A stretch of 64,000 nucleotides of DNA from Limnohabitans planktonicus II-D5 (GCF_001270065.2 NZ_LFYT02000009.1:1-64000), one strand, 5' to 3'; positions 9,998-19,630 are shown, counted from the first letter of the stretch. Program-made: numbers and translations. Notes: generated by a model not told the origin, from the letters alone.

Positions 9998-11161
9998 ATG
10001 AACAGTTCAACTGCCTGGTTGGCCCTCAAGTCATTGGAGGGCGGCATCCAGCTCACCACCACACATGCCGCTGAGGCAGACCGGCTGTCAAGCGAGCTGA
10101 CGTCTTTGTTGAATGAATGGGGCCTGGCCTCAGCGGTCCAAGCCTTGACCCTGCCCTTGCATGGCAGACAAGTTGCACTGATCTGCACGCTGCGGCCCGA
10201 CTTCAGAGCGCAATGCATGCCGGGCCACGACACTTTGGCCTTGCACGAAAAACTGGGGCGCCCCACTCAGACTGACGAAGCATGGGCCCTGGAGCGAGAA
10301 ATCTGGGTGGCCTTGCTGGGTTCACCCCACCGCTTTCAATTTGCCAGCCTCGACTCGCTCACCTCACACATCCGGGTGCGGCGCAACATGGCCCTGGACG
10401 CCCGAAAAACCGCGCTGGCGTTCAAAACCGATGCCGCCGAACGGCCTCAAACCTATTGGCGAGACGGGGGTGACGAGGCTGGTTTCATTTTGCAGCCAGG
10501 TCGCTGCTTGGTCGATGCACTGATAGCGGCCACCCAACCCGATGCGACAGGCAGACTCTATGATTTTTCTTGTTACAGGGCGACCGAGTACGTGATTTTG
10601 TTGGGCATCGCGCAAGAGCTCCAATCCGAAAACCCCGAACTCTTGGCCCAGTTGCAAAGCCTCAATGAAATCCACGCCGTGCGTTCAGGTCAGTTTCATG
10701 AGGTCTACCTGGTCGAATACGGCAGCATTGAAGCACCCCTGCCGGGACGCTTTTATGTGCCAGGCGACCGCTTGTGGTTTCGCAACCCGGACGAGCGCTC
10801 TTCCGACGTCACCGGCTACGAAGGCTCTTGGGTCATCTACATGGGTGGCGGCTTGTTCAGCAACTTCTGGAAGCGCGACACGCCCTACACGCTCGAGTCC
10901 AAAGCCATCGAAATCTTTCACTGGAAAGACGGCGCATACACCGACGCCCAAGGTGCGTTGCAAATGGACGAGACGGTGGTCGAGGCTCTGGTGGCGCAAA
11001 CCGAAGCCAACCCTTCAGCCCGAGCCCAGGTTTTGGAGCGCATGCTGCGCATGCGCGACCCGCAAGGCGTTTATGCCGAAGGCGGCTGCCTTGACACCAC
11101 CCGCGAATACCCCAAAAGCGTGAGCCGCGGGCACTGCGAGTTGGTGCTGCCCAACTTCTGA
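9998..11161 (+). CDS. protein-glutamine gamma-glutamyltransferase (Tgl)-like protein
   Basis: This 387-residue protein resembles Bacillus Tgl, the spore-coat transglutaminase (about 245 residues), over its central part. The shared features are a run of basic residues followed by TYWRDGGDEAGFILQPG, a cysteine in YDFSCYRATEYVILLGIAQ (C192, aligning with the Tgl catalytic cysteine), and GDRLWFRNPD with a later WVIYMGGGLFSNFW. About 120 N-terminal residues have no counterpart in Tgl. The Glu and His partners known from Bacillus Tgl are not clearly at equivalent places; E275 in GYEGSW and H308 in IFHWKDG are candidates. There is no signal peptide, so it is probably cytoplasmic. This is recognised from remembered family sequence, not from a search. 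The organism is not expected to sporulate, so the role is open. Confidence 0.6.
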   Translation: MNSSTAWLALKSLEGGIQLTTTHAAEADRLSSELTSLLNEWGLASAVQALTLPLHGRQVALICTLRPDFRAQCMPGHDTLALHEKLGRPTQTDEAWALEREIWVALLGSPHRFQFASLDSLTSHIRVRRNMALDARKTALAFKTDAAERPQTYWRDGGDEAGFILQPGRCLVDALIAATQPDATGRLYDFSCYRATEYVILLGIAQELQSENPELLAQLQSLNEIHAVRSGQFHEVYLVEYGSIEAPLPGRFYVPGDRLWFRNPDERSSDVTGYEGSWVIYMGGGLFSNFWKRDTPYTLESKAIEIFHWKDGAYTDAQGALQMDETVVEALVAQTEANPSARAQVLERMLRMRDPQGVYAEGGCLDTTREYPKSVSRGHCELVLPNF

Positions 11162-11174
11162 AGACCGGCTGTTT

Positions 11175-12023
11175 TCAGCCCACCGAATCGCTCAGGGTGT
11201 CGGGCGGTAAACGGTCAATTTCACCCAACAACTGCGCCAGCGCCCGGCCCGAGGCGCCCAGCAAAGCCTGGCCTTTTTCAGCCGTAGCGGCCAAGGCATT
11301 GCCCGCAGCGCCGTGGCGGTTGTAGTCCTGCATTTGCCAGCCCAGCTTGGCACTTTTGCCATTGCCCAAAATTTCAAAACGCTCGGCGCGGTCTTGCGAG
11401 GTGGAGCGGAAGTTCTGCGCCTTGTCCATGCGCACAGTGCCTGGCCGCAGCGCCAGCATCATCGAGGTTTCGGTGTCACCCGCATGCACGCCAAAACGGT
11501 GCTCTTCAGGGGGAAACAGCGCATTCACGTCCCCGCCTTGTGCATCGTGCAAGGGCAAATTGAACCAGCTCACGCTGTAAACCAGCATGCCCAGCCGGGC
11601 CCGCCAATCCCGCGCCACGATGTCCATCACGCTGACTTGTCCGCCATGGGCGTTGAGCAGCACCAGCTTTTTTACGCCACTGGCCGCCACCGATTCACCG
11701 ATGTCAGTCCACAAACGGATCAAGGTCTCGGCCTTGAGCGTCAAGGTGCCCGCAAAACGCGCGTGCTCAGGGCTCAGGCCCACGGCTTGGGTGGGCAAAA
11801 ACAAAGCCGGCAAGTCGGCAGGCAAGTGCGGCAAGCAAGCCGCCACCACGCCATTGACCAAATCGGTGTCCACCGACAGCGGCAGGTGCGGGCCATGCTG
11901 CTCGGTGGCGGCGACGGGCAGGACGGCGATGGCCCGATCGATGGCCCGGTCTGGTACTAAGGCCTGAAAATCGAGGGTGGTCCAGTCGGCCCAAAAACGC
12001 GAAGGATTTTGCATGGGGGGCAT
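11175..12023 (-). CDS. creatininase family protein
   Basis: This 282-residue protein has creatininase-family metal-binding motifs: ATEQHGPHLPLSVDTD near residue 38, LLNAHGGQ near 122 and HAGDTETS near 180, which together place Glu, His and Asp ligands for two metals. The family includes creatinine amidohydrolase, formamide hydrolases in flavin/F420 pathways and mycofactocin MftE. The genomic context, convergent with the Tgl-like gene and divergent from dsbD, gives no pathway. Another ATG exists three codons in (12014). Confidence 0.82.
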   Translation of the reverse strand: MPPMQNPSRFWADWTTLDFQALVPDRAIDRAIAVLPVAATEQHGPHLPLSVDTDLVNGVVAACLPHLPADLPALFLPTQAVGLSPEHARFAGTLTLKAETLIRLWTDIGESVAASGVKKLVLLNAHGGQVSVMDIVARDWRARLGMLVYSVSWFNLPLHDAQGGDVNALFPPEEHRFGVHAGDTETSMMLALRPGTVRMDKAQNFRSTSQDRAERFEILGNGKSAKLGWQMQDYNRHGAAGNALAATAEKGQALLGASGRALAQLLGEIDRLPPDTLSDSVG

Positions 12024-12113
12024 CTTAATGGAGCCCGGGCGTGTACAGTGCCTTGCGCACTGTGATGCCGGGGCACCCCGCCCGATCGATCAGGGGTCAA
12101 ACGAAGGATTGGC

Positions 12114-14489
12114 GTGCAAGTTTCCGTGTTTTTTCGTGGCCAGGCCACCGCTTTGTCCAAATGGAAGGTGCAGGGCTGGGTCGCTTTGATCGCCTTGGTG
12201 TGCCTATTGGCTGCGTGGCCCCTGCCCAGCGGGGCACAAACGGGCTCGCTCTTTTCCAGCAAAAACGCCCCTTCCAACTTGCCCGCCACCAGCGCCTTAC
12301 TGGCAAGCGCTGCCAACGTGGTCAAGACCGACCAAGTGCGGGCCGAATTGCTGGTGCACGCCCCCGAGGGCATTCGCGCCGGGCAAACGTTTTGGCTGGG
12401 CCTGCAGATCGAGCACCAGCCGCATTGGCACACCTATTGGCAAAACCCCGGCGACTCGGGCCTGCCCACGCGACTGCAATGGCAGTTGCCAGCCGGCTTG
12501 CAAGCGGGGGACATCGCCTGGCCGCTGCCCAAAAAAATCCCCATCGGCACCCTGGCCAACTATGGTTACGAAAACCGCTTAATGCTGACCGTGCCCGTGA
12601 CGGTGGGGGCTGACTTCCGCTTTCCAGACGGTGGGCCATTGACCCTTGGCTTGCAAGCCGAATGGTTGGTGTGCCGCCAGGAATGCATCCCGCAAGAAGG
12701 CCGCTTCAGCTTGCAGCTGACCTCTGCCGCGCCGCAAAAACCCAACGCGGCCGGGTTTGAAACGGCGCAAAAACTCAGCCCCCAAGCCCTGCCTCAGCTG
12801 CAGCAAGGCGGCACCTGGATCACGGGCGGCCAAGCCACCTTGTCCGCTGACGCCAAGCAGATCAACCTGCGCGTGCATGGCCTGCCTGTGGGCTGGCGTG
12901 GCCAGACCTTGAGCGCCTTCCCTGTCACCCCCAACGTGGTGCACAACGCGGCCGTGCAGGGCAAAGACTGGACGCAAAGCTGGCAAGGCGCGGTCTGGAG
13001 CGCTCAGATTCCGGTGTCTGAAGAACGTGGCGACAGCCCGACATCGATGCGCTGGGTGATCGCGGCCGGGCCGGAGTCTGCACCGAAAGCCCCGGCTTTT
13101 GAAATCGAAACGCCTGTGCAAGGCACTTGGCCCGCGCTGGCCCAAGCCGCGCCCGCTGAGATTTCGCCCGCATTGGCGAAAGCTCTGGCCGAGAACGCCA
13201 GCGCCGCACAAAAACCAGCGGCCTCCAGCACCACCGCTTTGGGCCTGACGCTGGCCGTTTTGGGGGCTTTGGTGGGCGGGTTCTTGCTCAACCTCATGCC
13301 TTGCGTGTTCCCGGTGCTGGCCATCAAAGTCATGGGTTTTGCGCAAGCTGACACCTCTCAGGCCCAACACCGCACGGCAGGCATGGCCTACACCGTGGGT
13401 GTGGTGCTGTCGTTCATGCTGCTGGGTGGACTGATGCTGGGCCTGCGGGCTGCGGGCGAGCAATTGGGCTGGGGCTTTCAATTGCAGTCGCCCCCCGTCG
13501 TGGCGGGCCTGGCGCTTTTGTTCACCCTGCTGGGCCTGAACCTGGCGGGCGTTTTTGAATTTGGGCAGATGCTGCCCAGCAGCCTGGCCACGCTGCAAAG
13601 CCGCCACCCCACGGTGAACGCCGGTTTGTCGGGCGTGTTGGCCGTGGCCGTGGCCTCGCCCTGCACCGCGCCCTTCATGGGGGCATCTTTGGGCCTGGCC
13701 GTTGCGCTGCCCGTGTGGCAAGCGCTGCTGGTGTTTGCCGCCATGGGCGTGGGCATGGCTTTGCCGTATCTCGCTGCCAGCTGGTGGCCGGGCATGGCCC
13801 GCGCCCTGCCGCGCCCCGGGGCCTGGATGGCGACTTTCCGCCAAGCCATGGCGTTTCCGATGTTTGCCACCGTCATTTGGTTGCTGTGGGTGCTGGGTCA
13901 ACAAACCGGCATCGACGGAGCGAGCAGCCTGCTGGCCTTGCTGCTCACGGTGGCTTGGCTGGTGTGGGCGCTGAGCTTGAGCGGTCGCACGCGTTGGGTA
14001 TTGAGCGGCTTGGCCCTGGCCGCCTTGCTGTGGATGGGCAGCAACTGGTTGCCACTGGCTTTGCGTGAAGCGCCAGTGGAGACGCTGACCAGCGCCAGCA
14101 CCCAAGGCTCCAGCCAAACCACACCCGGCACCTCGTCTAGCACCAACGCTTCCACTTGGCAGCCTTGGTCTGAAGCCGCAGTACAAACCCAGCTGGCCGC
14201 AGGCCGTCCGGTGTTTGTGGACTTCACCGCCGCCTGGTGCGTGACTTGCCAATACAACAAGAAAACCACGCTGGCCGACGCCCGTGTACTGGCCGACTTT
14301 GCGGCACGGCAAGTGGTGCTGATGCGGGCCGACTGGACGCGGCGCGACCCGGCCATCACGCAAGCGCTCACGGCACTGGGCCGCAGCGGCGTGCCGGTCT
14401 ACGCGCTGTACGCCCCCGGACGTGCGCCCGTGTTGCTGTCGGAATTGCCTTCCGTGGGCGAGGTTCAGGCGGCCCTGTCATCTCTGTGA
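12114..14489 (+). CDS. dsbD: thiol:disulfide interchange protein DsbD/ScsB-like
   Basis: This 791-residue membrane protein has an N-terminal signal-like segment (about 20-42), a periplasmic N-terminal domain that includes HWHTYWQNPGDSGLPT, a central set of about eight membrane helices with LMPCVFPVLAIKVMGF near 400 and SPCTAPFMG, and a C-terminal thioredoxin domain with FTAAWCVTCQYNK near 706. This is the DsbD plan: electrons from cytoplasmic thioredoxin pass through paired membrane cysteines to periplasmic reductases. The N-terminal domain looks like the ScsB/longer type. The start is GTG at 12114, six bases after AAGGA; no better ATG is present. Confidence 0.88.
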   Translation: MQVSVFFRGQATALSKWKVQGWVALIALVCLLAAWPLPSGAQTGSLFSSKNAPSNLPATSALLASAANVVKTDQVRAELLVHAPEGIRAGQTFWLGLQIEHQPHWHTYWQNPGDSGLPTRLQWQLPAGLQAGDIAWPLPKKIPIGTLANYGYENRLMLTVPVTVGADFRFPDGGPLTLGLQAEWLVCRQECIPQEGRFSLQLTSAAPQKPNAAGFETAQKLSPQALPQLQQGGTWITGGQATLSADAKQINLRVHGLPVGWRGQTLSAFPVTPNVVHNAAVQGKDWTQSWQGAVWSAQIPVSEERGDSPTSMRWVIAAGPESAPKAPAFEIETPVQGTWPALAQAAPAEISPALAKALAENASAAQKPAASSTTALGLTLAVLGALVGGFLLNLMPCVFPVLAIKVMGFAQADTSQAQHRTAGMAYTVGVVLSFMLLGGLMLGLRAAGEQLGWGFQLQSPPVVAGLALLFTLLGLNLAGVFEFGQMLPSSLATLQSRHPTVNAGLSGVLAVAVASPCTAPFMGASLGLAVALPVWQALLVFAAMGVGMALPYLAASWWPGMARALPRPGAWMATFRQAMAFPMFATVIWLLWVLGQQTGIDGASSLLALLLTVAWLVWALSLSGRTRWVLSGLALAALLWMGSNWLPLALREAPVETLTSASTQGSSQTTPGTSSSTNASTWQPWSEAAVQTQLAAGRPVFVDFTAAWCVTCQYNKKTTLADARVLADFAARQVVLMRADWTRRDPAITQALTALGRSGVPVYALYAPGRAPVLLSELPSVGEVQAALSSL

Positions 14490-14540
14490 AAAGGGAGAAT
14501 TTTTCCCCTCACACCCTTGGTGGCACTGGCACAGACCCCA

Positions 14541-14566
14541 TGTCGGGGCTAAAGCCACCGACCTGC
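14541..14566. repeat. REP-like palindrome, family A
   Basis: A single unit reading TGTCGGGGCTAAAGCCACCG followed by ACCTGC is one of at least seven loci in this window with the same GTCGG-AGC-TNAAGC-ACCGACCTAC pattern (see 18418, 42432, 43515, 50818, 54701 and 55836). It lies in the 311-base gap between dsbD and hemE, which also contains a family B element and no gene. Confidence 0.6.
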
Positions 14567-14602
14567 GAGTCTGAGCCGTGTGTTGCCCGTTGGGAGGGTT
14601 TT

Positions 14603-14674
14603 GTGGGAGCTTGCCCTGAAAGCGAAAAGCCTGCGGTCCACAAGATTCTGATCGCCAGCAGGGCTAGCGCCCAC
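14603..14674. repeat. 72-bp dispersed repeat, family B, copy 1
   Basis: This begins GTGGGAGCTTGCCCTG and ends with the near-inverse CAGGGCTAGCGCCCAC, so it can fold into a long imperfect hairpin. A second 72-bp copy lies at 29123-29194. Both sit in gene-free intervals and look like REP/BIME-type elements. Confidence 0.65.
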
Positions 14675-14800
14675 AAAGTACAAGATTGAAGTCATCCTGC
14701 AAACTTCACAGGGCATGAACCCGATCAACCACCGTGAAGTCCGCACCAGAAGGTCACCTCGGGCTCCAAGCAGCCCCTCACTGGCTGCGACAATCAGGGC

Positions 14801-15916
14801 ATGAGCTCATTCGCACCCCTCCAAAACGACAGCTTCTTGCGCGCCTGCCTGCGCCAAGCCACTGACCACACCCCCGTCTGGCTCATGCGCCAGGCCGGAC
14901 GCTATTTGCCCGAGTACTGCGCCACCCGCGCCAAGGCCGGCAGCTTCATGGGCCTGGCCACCAACGTCGACTTCGCCACCGAAGTCACGCTCCAGCCGCT
15001 GGACCGTTACCCGCTGGATGCCTCCATCTTGTTCAGCGACATCCTCACCGTGCCCGACGCCATGGGCCTGGGCTTGTCGTTCGCCCAAGGTGAAGGCCCG
15101 CGCTTTGCCAAAAACGTGCGCGACGAAGCCGCCGTGGCCGAATTGGCCGTACCCGACATGAACAAGCTGCGCTATGTGTTCGACGCGGTCACGTCCATCC
15201 GCAAGGCGCTGAACGGCCGCGTGCCTTTGATCGGCTTTTCCGGCAGCCCCTGGACGCTGGCTTGCTACATGGTTGAAGGCGCGGGGTCTGACGATTACCG
15301 CCATGTGAAGACCCTGATGTACAGCCGCCCAGATTTGATGCACCGCATCCTGGAAATCAACGCCGATGCCGTGGCCCTGTACCTGAACACCCAGATCGAA
15401 GCCGGTGCCCAAGCGGTCATGGTCTTTGACAGCTGGGGCGGCGTGTTGGCCGATGGGGCTTTCCAGCAATTCAGCTTGACCTACACGGCCCGCGTGCTTG
15501 CCCAGCTCAAAACCGAGCACAACGGCCAGCGCATCCCCAGCATCGTCTTCACCAAAGGCGGGGGCCTGTGGCTGCCCGAGATGGCGGGTCTCAACTGCGA
15601 CGTGCTGGGTCTGGACTGGACCATGAACCTGGGCCGCGCCCGCGCCCTCGTGGGCGGTGAAGTCGGTGGCCCCGGCAAGGCGCTGCAAGGCAACATCGAC
15701 CCGAACATTTTGTTTGCACCCCCTGCGCAGATCGCGACCGAGGTGCACCGCGTGCTCGACAGCTTTGGCCAGCCGCACACCGACACCACACAAACCGGCC
15801 CCACCCACATCTTCAACCTGGGCCACGGCATCAGCCAATACACCCCGCCAGAGCATGTGACGGCGCTGGTGGAGGCGGTGCACAGCCATTCACGTCATCT
15901 GCGAACCAAAGGCTGA
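14801..15916 (+). CDS. hemE: uroporphyrinogen decarboxylase
   Basis: This 371-residue cytoplasmic enzyme converts uroporphyrinogen III to coproporphyrinogen III in haem synthesis. The family signatures are present: [15 protein letters not shown] near residue 24, [17 protein letters not shown] with the catalytic aspartate region near 85, [13 protein letters not shown], and [11 protein letters not shown] and [16 protein letters not shown] near the C-terminus. The length is typical. A terminator follows directly at 15921, so it appears to be a single-gene unit. Confidence 0.97.
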   Translation: MSSFAPLQNDSFLRACLRQATDHTPVWLMRQAGRYLPEYCATRAKAGSFMGLATNVDFATEVTLQPLDRYPLDASILFSDILTVPDAMGLGLSFAQGEGPRFAKNVRDEAAVAELAVPDMNKLRYVFDAVTSIRKALNGRVPLIGFSGSPWTLACYMVEGAGSDDYRHVKTLMYSRPDLMHRILEINADAVALYLNTQIEAGAQAVMVFDSWGGVLADGAFQQFSLTYTARVLAQLKTEHNGQRIPSIVFTKGGGLWLPEMAGLNCDVLGLDWTMNLGRARALVGGEVGGPGKALQGNIDPNILFAPPAQIATEVHRVLDSFGQPHTDTTQTGPTHIFNLGHGISQYTPPEHVTALVEAVHSHSRHLRTKG

Positions 15917-15920
15917 AAGC

Positions 15921-15965
15921 AGGCGGCGGTTAGCACAAAAAACAAGTGCCGCCGCCTGTTTTTTT
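15921..15965 (+). terminator. rho-independent terminator after hemE
   Basis: AGGCGGCGG at 15921 pairs with CCGCCGCCT across an A-rich loop, followed by a run of T residues. It begins five bases after the hemE stop codon. Confidence 0.85.
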
Positions 15966-15993
15966 GCAAAAAAATTGCCGCCAAGTGCTTGAC

Positions 15994-16222
15994 TTATGCA
16001 CAAATTCTAAAAGTCACACTTGTGAAAAAGCCTGCCATCGTCAAGCCACACAGCGCCTGCCTCGAATTCGCAAGTCATTGATTTCATTGAACTTTTTAAA
16101 ATTGCCCAAGAGATGTGCAATCTGGCGAAAGGCTTGATTTTCAAGGCTTTCCGGGCGGTCCTGATGAGTTTTCAACAAAGTTATCCACAGATTTCCTGGA
16201 TCACTTTCAAAGCACTTTGAAA
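15994..16222. other. hemE-priA intergenic region with two DnaA boxes and a palindrome
   Basis: The AT-rich 376-base gap between hemE and priA has two exact matches to TTATNCACA, at 15994-16002 and 16181-16189, both on the + strand. It also has a perfect inverted repeat TTTCAAAG-CA-CTTTGAAA at 16205-16222. I see no gene here; a 63-codon frame is unconvincing. The boxes may give DnaA control of priA; an origin function is not shown. Confidence 0.5.
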
Positions 16223-16292
16223 TCAACAACTTACGGCCGATTCCAAGAATTTTTCTGTTCCCTAACCGCCCCGATTGACTGAAAACCCCAAC

Positions 16293-18395
16293 ATGGATGT
16301 GAGCAAGCACTACTGGATCGACGTCGCCGTCCAGACCCCGGCACACAGCCAGATTGGAGGGCTGCTGAGTTACCGATGCGCCTTTGAGGTGCAGCCGGGC
16401 CACTTGGTGCGGGTGCCTTTGGGCCAGCGCGAACTGCTGGGCGTGGTCTGGGCCATCTCGGACAGTGCCCCCGCTGGCATGCCCGAAAAAGCCGTGCGCG
16501 ATGCCGCCGGGGTGCTGGAGGGACTGGCCCCGCTGGACAGCGCCTGGCGGCAATTGGTGCAGTTTTCAGCCCAGTATTACCAGCGCTCGCTGGGCGAAGT
16601 GGCCTTGTCCGCCCTGCCCCCGCAGTTGCGCGACCTCAGCTCAGAGCAACTGGCCCGGCGCCTGAAAAAACAAAACACCGAGCGCACGGTGCACACCCAA
16701 ACTGGCCCCGCCCTGTCTGAGGAACAGCAGGCGGTTTTGGCCCAAATGACGTCGGCACCCGGCCCCTTTTTGCTGTTTGGCAGCACCGGCAGCGGCAAGA
16801 CCGAGGTGTATTTGCAGGCCGTGGAGCGCATGCTGCAAGCCGACCCGCAGGCCCAGGCCCTGCTCATGGTGCCCGAGATCAACCTCACGCCCCAGCTGGA
16901 AGAACGGGTGCAAGCCCGCTTTGGTGCAGAGGCCGTGGTCTCCATGCACAGCGGCATGACGCCCGCACAACGCCTCAAGGGTTGGCTGGCCGCGCATGCA
17001 GGCCATGCCCGCATCGTGCTGGGCACGCGCATGGCCATTTTTGCGTCCATGCCACACCTCAAACTCATCGTGGTCGACGAAGAACACGACCCCAGCTACA
17101 AGCAGCAAGAAGGCGCGCGCTATTCGGCCCGCGATCTGGCGGTGTACCGGGGCAAGCTGCAAAACGCCCAGGTGCTGCTGGCCTCGGCCACGCCGTCGCT
17201 GGAAAGCTGGCACCACAGCCGCCCCGCAGCAGAGGGTGGGCGCTACCTGCGCCTGCACATGCCCTCGCGCATTGGCACCGGCCTCTTGCCCAAGGTGCGC
17301 CGCGTGGACATGAACCACCAGGCCAAAAAAGCCGTGCTCTCAGCCCCGCTGGTGGCCGCCCTGCAAGAACGCGTGGAGCGCGGCGAGCAATGCATGTTGC
17401 TGCTCAACAGGCGCGGCTACGCCCCGGTGCTGCACTGCGCCGATTGCGGCTGGAAAAGCGAGTGCAAACATTGCAGCGCCTTTCGCGTCTTCCACAAAAT
17501 TGACCGCACGCTGCGCTGCCACCACTGCGGCATGACCGAACGCGTGCCCCGGGCCTGCCCGGCATGCGGCAATGCCGACATCGCCCCGATTGGCCGCGGC
17601 ACCGAACAGCTTGAAGAACATTTGGGTGAGCTGCTGGCGCATGTCAAACGACCTGACGGCACGCCCATCCGCATTGCCCGCATCGATGCCGACACCACGC
17701 GCCTCAAAGGCGCACTCGAAAGCCAGCTGGCCCAGGTGCATTCGGGCGAGGTGGACATCCTGGTCGGCACCCAGATGATTGCCAAGGGGCACGATTTCAG
17801 ACGCATCACCCTGGTGGCCGCCATCAACCCGGACACGGCGCTGTTTTCCAGCGACTTTCGGGCACCCGAGCGGCTGTTTGCCCTGCTCATGCAGGCCGCA
17901 GGCCGGGCCGGACGAGACGCCCGCCAAAGCGCCAGCAGCGAGATGTGGGTGCAAACCTTCCACCCCACGCATCCGCTGTTTGAAGCCCTCAAAAAGCACG
18001 ATTACCCCGCATTTGCCGCCAGCGAATTGGCCGAGCGCACCGCAGCCGACCTGCCCCCCATCAGCCACCAGGCGCTGCTGCGCGCCGACGCCCGAAGCCA
18101 GGACGTGGCCCAGGGCCTGCTGAACGCCGCGCGCGAAACCCTGGAAGCCCAGCTCAGCGCCGACCCCGCCACGGCCGAGCTGGTGATGCAAGTGAGCCTG
18201 TACCCCGCCGTGCCCATGAGCATGCAGCGCGTGGCCGATGTGGAGCGCGCCCAGATGCTGCTTGAAAGCCCCCACCGCATGGCCCTGCAAAAAGTGCTCT
18301 GGCATCTGCACGGCGTGCTGCACCAGTTGCGCAGCGCCCCTGAACACAAGGGCGTGATCCGATGGCTGGTGGACGTGGACCCGCAGGCGATTTGA
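16293..18395 (+). CDS. priA: primosomal replication protein N' (PriA helicase)
   Basis: This 700-residue superfamily 2 helicase restarts stalled replication forks by loading the primosome at D-loops. The N-terminal DNA-binding domain is followed by Walker A GSTGSGKTEVY near 168, the DEAH-type box VVDEEHDPSY near 262, and the zinc-binding insert with cysteines in CADCGWKSECKHC and later CHHCG and CPACG. Further helicase motifs are GTQMIAKGHDF and AGRAGR. The ATG at 16293 is preferred over a TTG six codons earlier. The upstream region carries DnaA boxes, so link to replication control is possible. Confidence 0.95.
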   Translation: MDVSKHYWIDVAVQTPAHSQIGGLLSYRCAFEVQPGHLVRVPLGQRELLGVVWAISDSAPAGMPEKAVRDAAGVLEGLAPLDSAWRQLVQFSAQYYQRSLGEVALSALPPQLRDLSSEQLARRLKKQNTERTVHTQTGPALSEEQQAVLAQMTSAPGPFLLFGSTGSGKTEVYLQAVERMLQADPQAQALLMVPEINLTPQLEERVQARFGAEAVVSMHSGMTPAQRLKGWLAAHAGHARIVLGTRMAIFASMPHLKLIVVDEEHDPSYKQQEGARYSARDLAVYRGKLQNAQVLLASATPSLESWHHSRPAAEGGRYLRLHMPSRIGTGLLPKVRRVDMNHQAKKAVLSAPLVAALQERVERGEQCMLLLNRRGYAPVLHCADCGWKSECKHCSAFRVFHKIDRTLRCHHCGMTERVPRACPACGNADIAPIGRGTEQLEEHLGELLAHVKRPDGTPIRIARIDADTTRLKGALESQLAQVHSGEVDILVGTQMIAKGHDFRRITLVAAINPDTALFSSDFRAPERLFALLMQAAGRAGRDARQSASSEMWVQTFHPTHPLFEALKKHDYPAFAASELAERTAADLPPISHQALLRADARSQDVAQGLLNAARETLEAQLSADPATAELVMQVSLYPAVPMSMQRVADVERAQMLLESPHRMALQKVLWHLHGVLHQLRSAPEHKGVIRWLVDVDPQAI

Positions 18396-18417
18396 GGCGG
18401 GCTGTTGTCATGGCGCG

Positions 18418-18486
18418 CATGTCGGACTCTTCGAGTGCCGACCTACACCAGCGCCTCATGTCGTCGGCACTTGCAGAGTCCGACAT
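18418..18486. repeat. REP-like palindrome pair, family A
   Basis: Two inverted family A units, CATGTCGGACTCTTCGAGTG then CCGACCTAC, and the reverse arrangement ending GAGTCCGACAT, are separated by about 12 bases. They lie between the convergent priA and AEC transporter genes, where such a structure could serve as a bidirectional terminator. Confidence 0.6.
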
Positions 18487-18500
18487 CATTCACGGCACCC

Positions 18501-19469
18501 TCAAGGCTTGAGCAAAGCCACCGCGCCTGAGAAGGTCAAAAATGCGGCCGAGGTGGTCACCATAATGATGCGGGCTATGCGCCCATTGTCGGCACCCAGA
18601 CGTTCGGCCAGCAGAGACACATTGCTGGCACTGGGCAGCGCGGCCACCAACACCATCACCTGCAAGGCAAAGGGCTCAATCGGCACACCCCACTGGATGG
18701 CCGTCAAGCCGACCATCAACACCAGCACCGGGTGCAGCACCAGCTTGATCAGCGCAATCGGCAGGTAATCGGCGCTGCGCAAAGGCCCATCAGGGCGCTC
18801 GTGCGCCAGCATTTGCGAGCGGGCCAGCACCGCACCGATGGTGAACAGCGCCACAGGCGAAGCCGCATCGGCCAGCAGGCTCACGGTCTTGTTCACCGGA
18901 CCGATCAATTCCAGGTTCCAGAATGAAAACGCCGCGCCCAGGCTGATGGCCCAGGGCATGGGGTTGCGCAGCACCCCGGCCAGCGCCTTGCGGGCGGCCA
19001 CTGCCGCGCCGTGCTGCCCGGCCGCGTCCATGCGCGACAAAGCCACGCACAGCGACGAGGTGATCACCAGATCGACCACGATGGTCACAATGGCCGGACC
19101 CACCGCCTGCGCCCCGAGCAAGGCCACCAGCAAGGGCACCCCCATGAAGCCGGTATTGGGAAAGGCCGCCACCAGCGCCCCCAAAGACGCGTCGTTCCAG
19201 CGGATGCGCGCATTCAGGCTGATGGCAATGCTGAACGCCACAACCACCAAGGCGCACAACAAATACGTGAAAAACACTCCGGCATCGAGCAACTGCGCAA
19301 TCGGCGTGTCGGCTCCAAAGCGGAACAACATGCACGGCAGCGCAAAAAACAGCACAAAGCCATTCAGGCCCGGAATGGCCTCCAGGGGCAAGAACCGCAA
19401 CCGAGCCGCCGCATACCCACACAAGACCAAGGCAAAGAAGGGGAAGGTGACACGCAATATTTCAAGCAT
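18501..19469 (-). CDS. AEC family transporter (auxin efflux carrier-like permease)
   Basis: This 322-residue membrane protein has about ten hydrophobic segments in two groups of five, with the conserved FPNTGFMGVPLLVALLG near 105 and a matching C-terminal half, typical of AEC/malonate-type permeases such as MdcF. Members transport carboxylates or export small acids. It is convergent with priA. Its promoter faces the tracrRNA terminator region, leaving no obvious operon partner. The substrate is unknown. Confidence 0.85.
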   Translation of the reverse strand: MLEILRVTFPFFALVLCGYAAARLRFLPLEAIPGLNGFVLFFALPCMLFRFGADTPIAQLLDAGVFFTYLLCALVVVAFSIAISLNARIRWNDASLGALVAAFPNTGFMGVPLLVALLGAQAVGPAIVTIVVDLVITSSLCVALSRMDAAGQHGAAVAARKALAGVLRNPMPWAISLGAAFSFWNLELIGPVNKTVSLLADAASPVALFTIGAVLARSQMLAHERPDGPLRSADYLPIALIKLVLHPVLVLMVGLTAIQWGVPIEPFALQVMVLVAALPSASNVSLLAERLGADNGRIARIIMVTTSAAFLTFSGAVALLKP

Positions 19470-19597
19470 GCGCGGATTGTCGGGGTAAGAGCGAGGGTCG
19501 GCGGGTCACGGGGCCGACAAATTGGACGAGACAGGCCAGCTCGAGAAGCCTTGAAAACTTGACGCGCCCTGTACGAGTGGTTTCCTCGATGCGCTTG

Positions 19598-19630
19598 CAA
19601 AAGACGAAAGGCCGCATGTAGCGGCCTTTC
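19598..19630 (-). terminator. intrinsic terminator of the tracrRNA
   Basis: A perfect ten-base-pair stem GAAAGGCCGC / GCGGCCTTTC (19606-19615 with 19621-19630) and a five-base loop is followed on the minus strand by GTCTTTTG. It gives the 3' hairpin expected of a tracrRNA. Confidence 0.8.

Noticed and set aside
12579..14363. Long frame antisense to dsbD (594 codons)
   Set aside because: Shadow of the high-GC third positions of dsbD; low-complexity His/Gln/Gly-rich translation.
15946..16137. 63-codon frame after hemE
   Set aside because: Begins inside the hemE terminator, lacks a ribosome binding site and any recognisable sequence.
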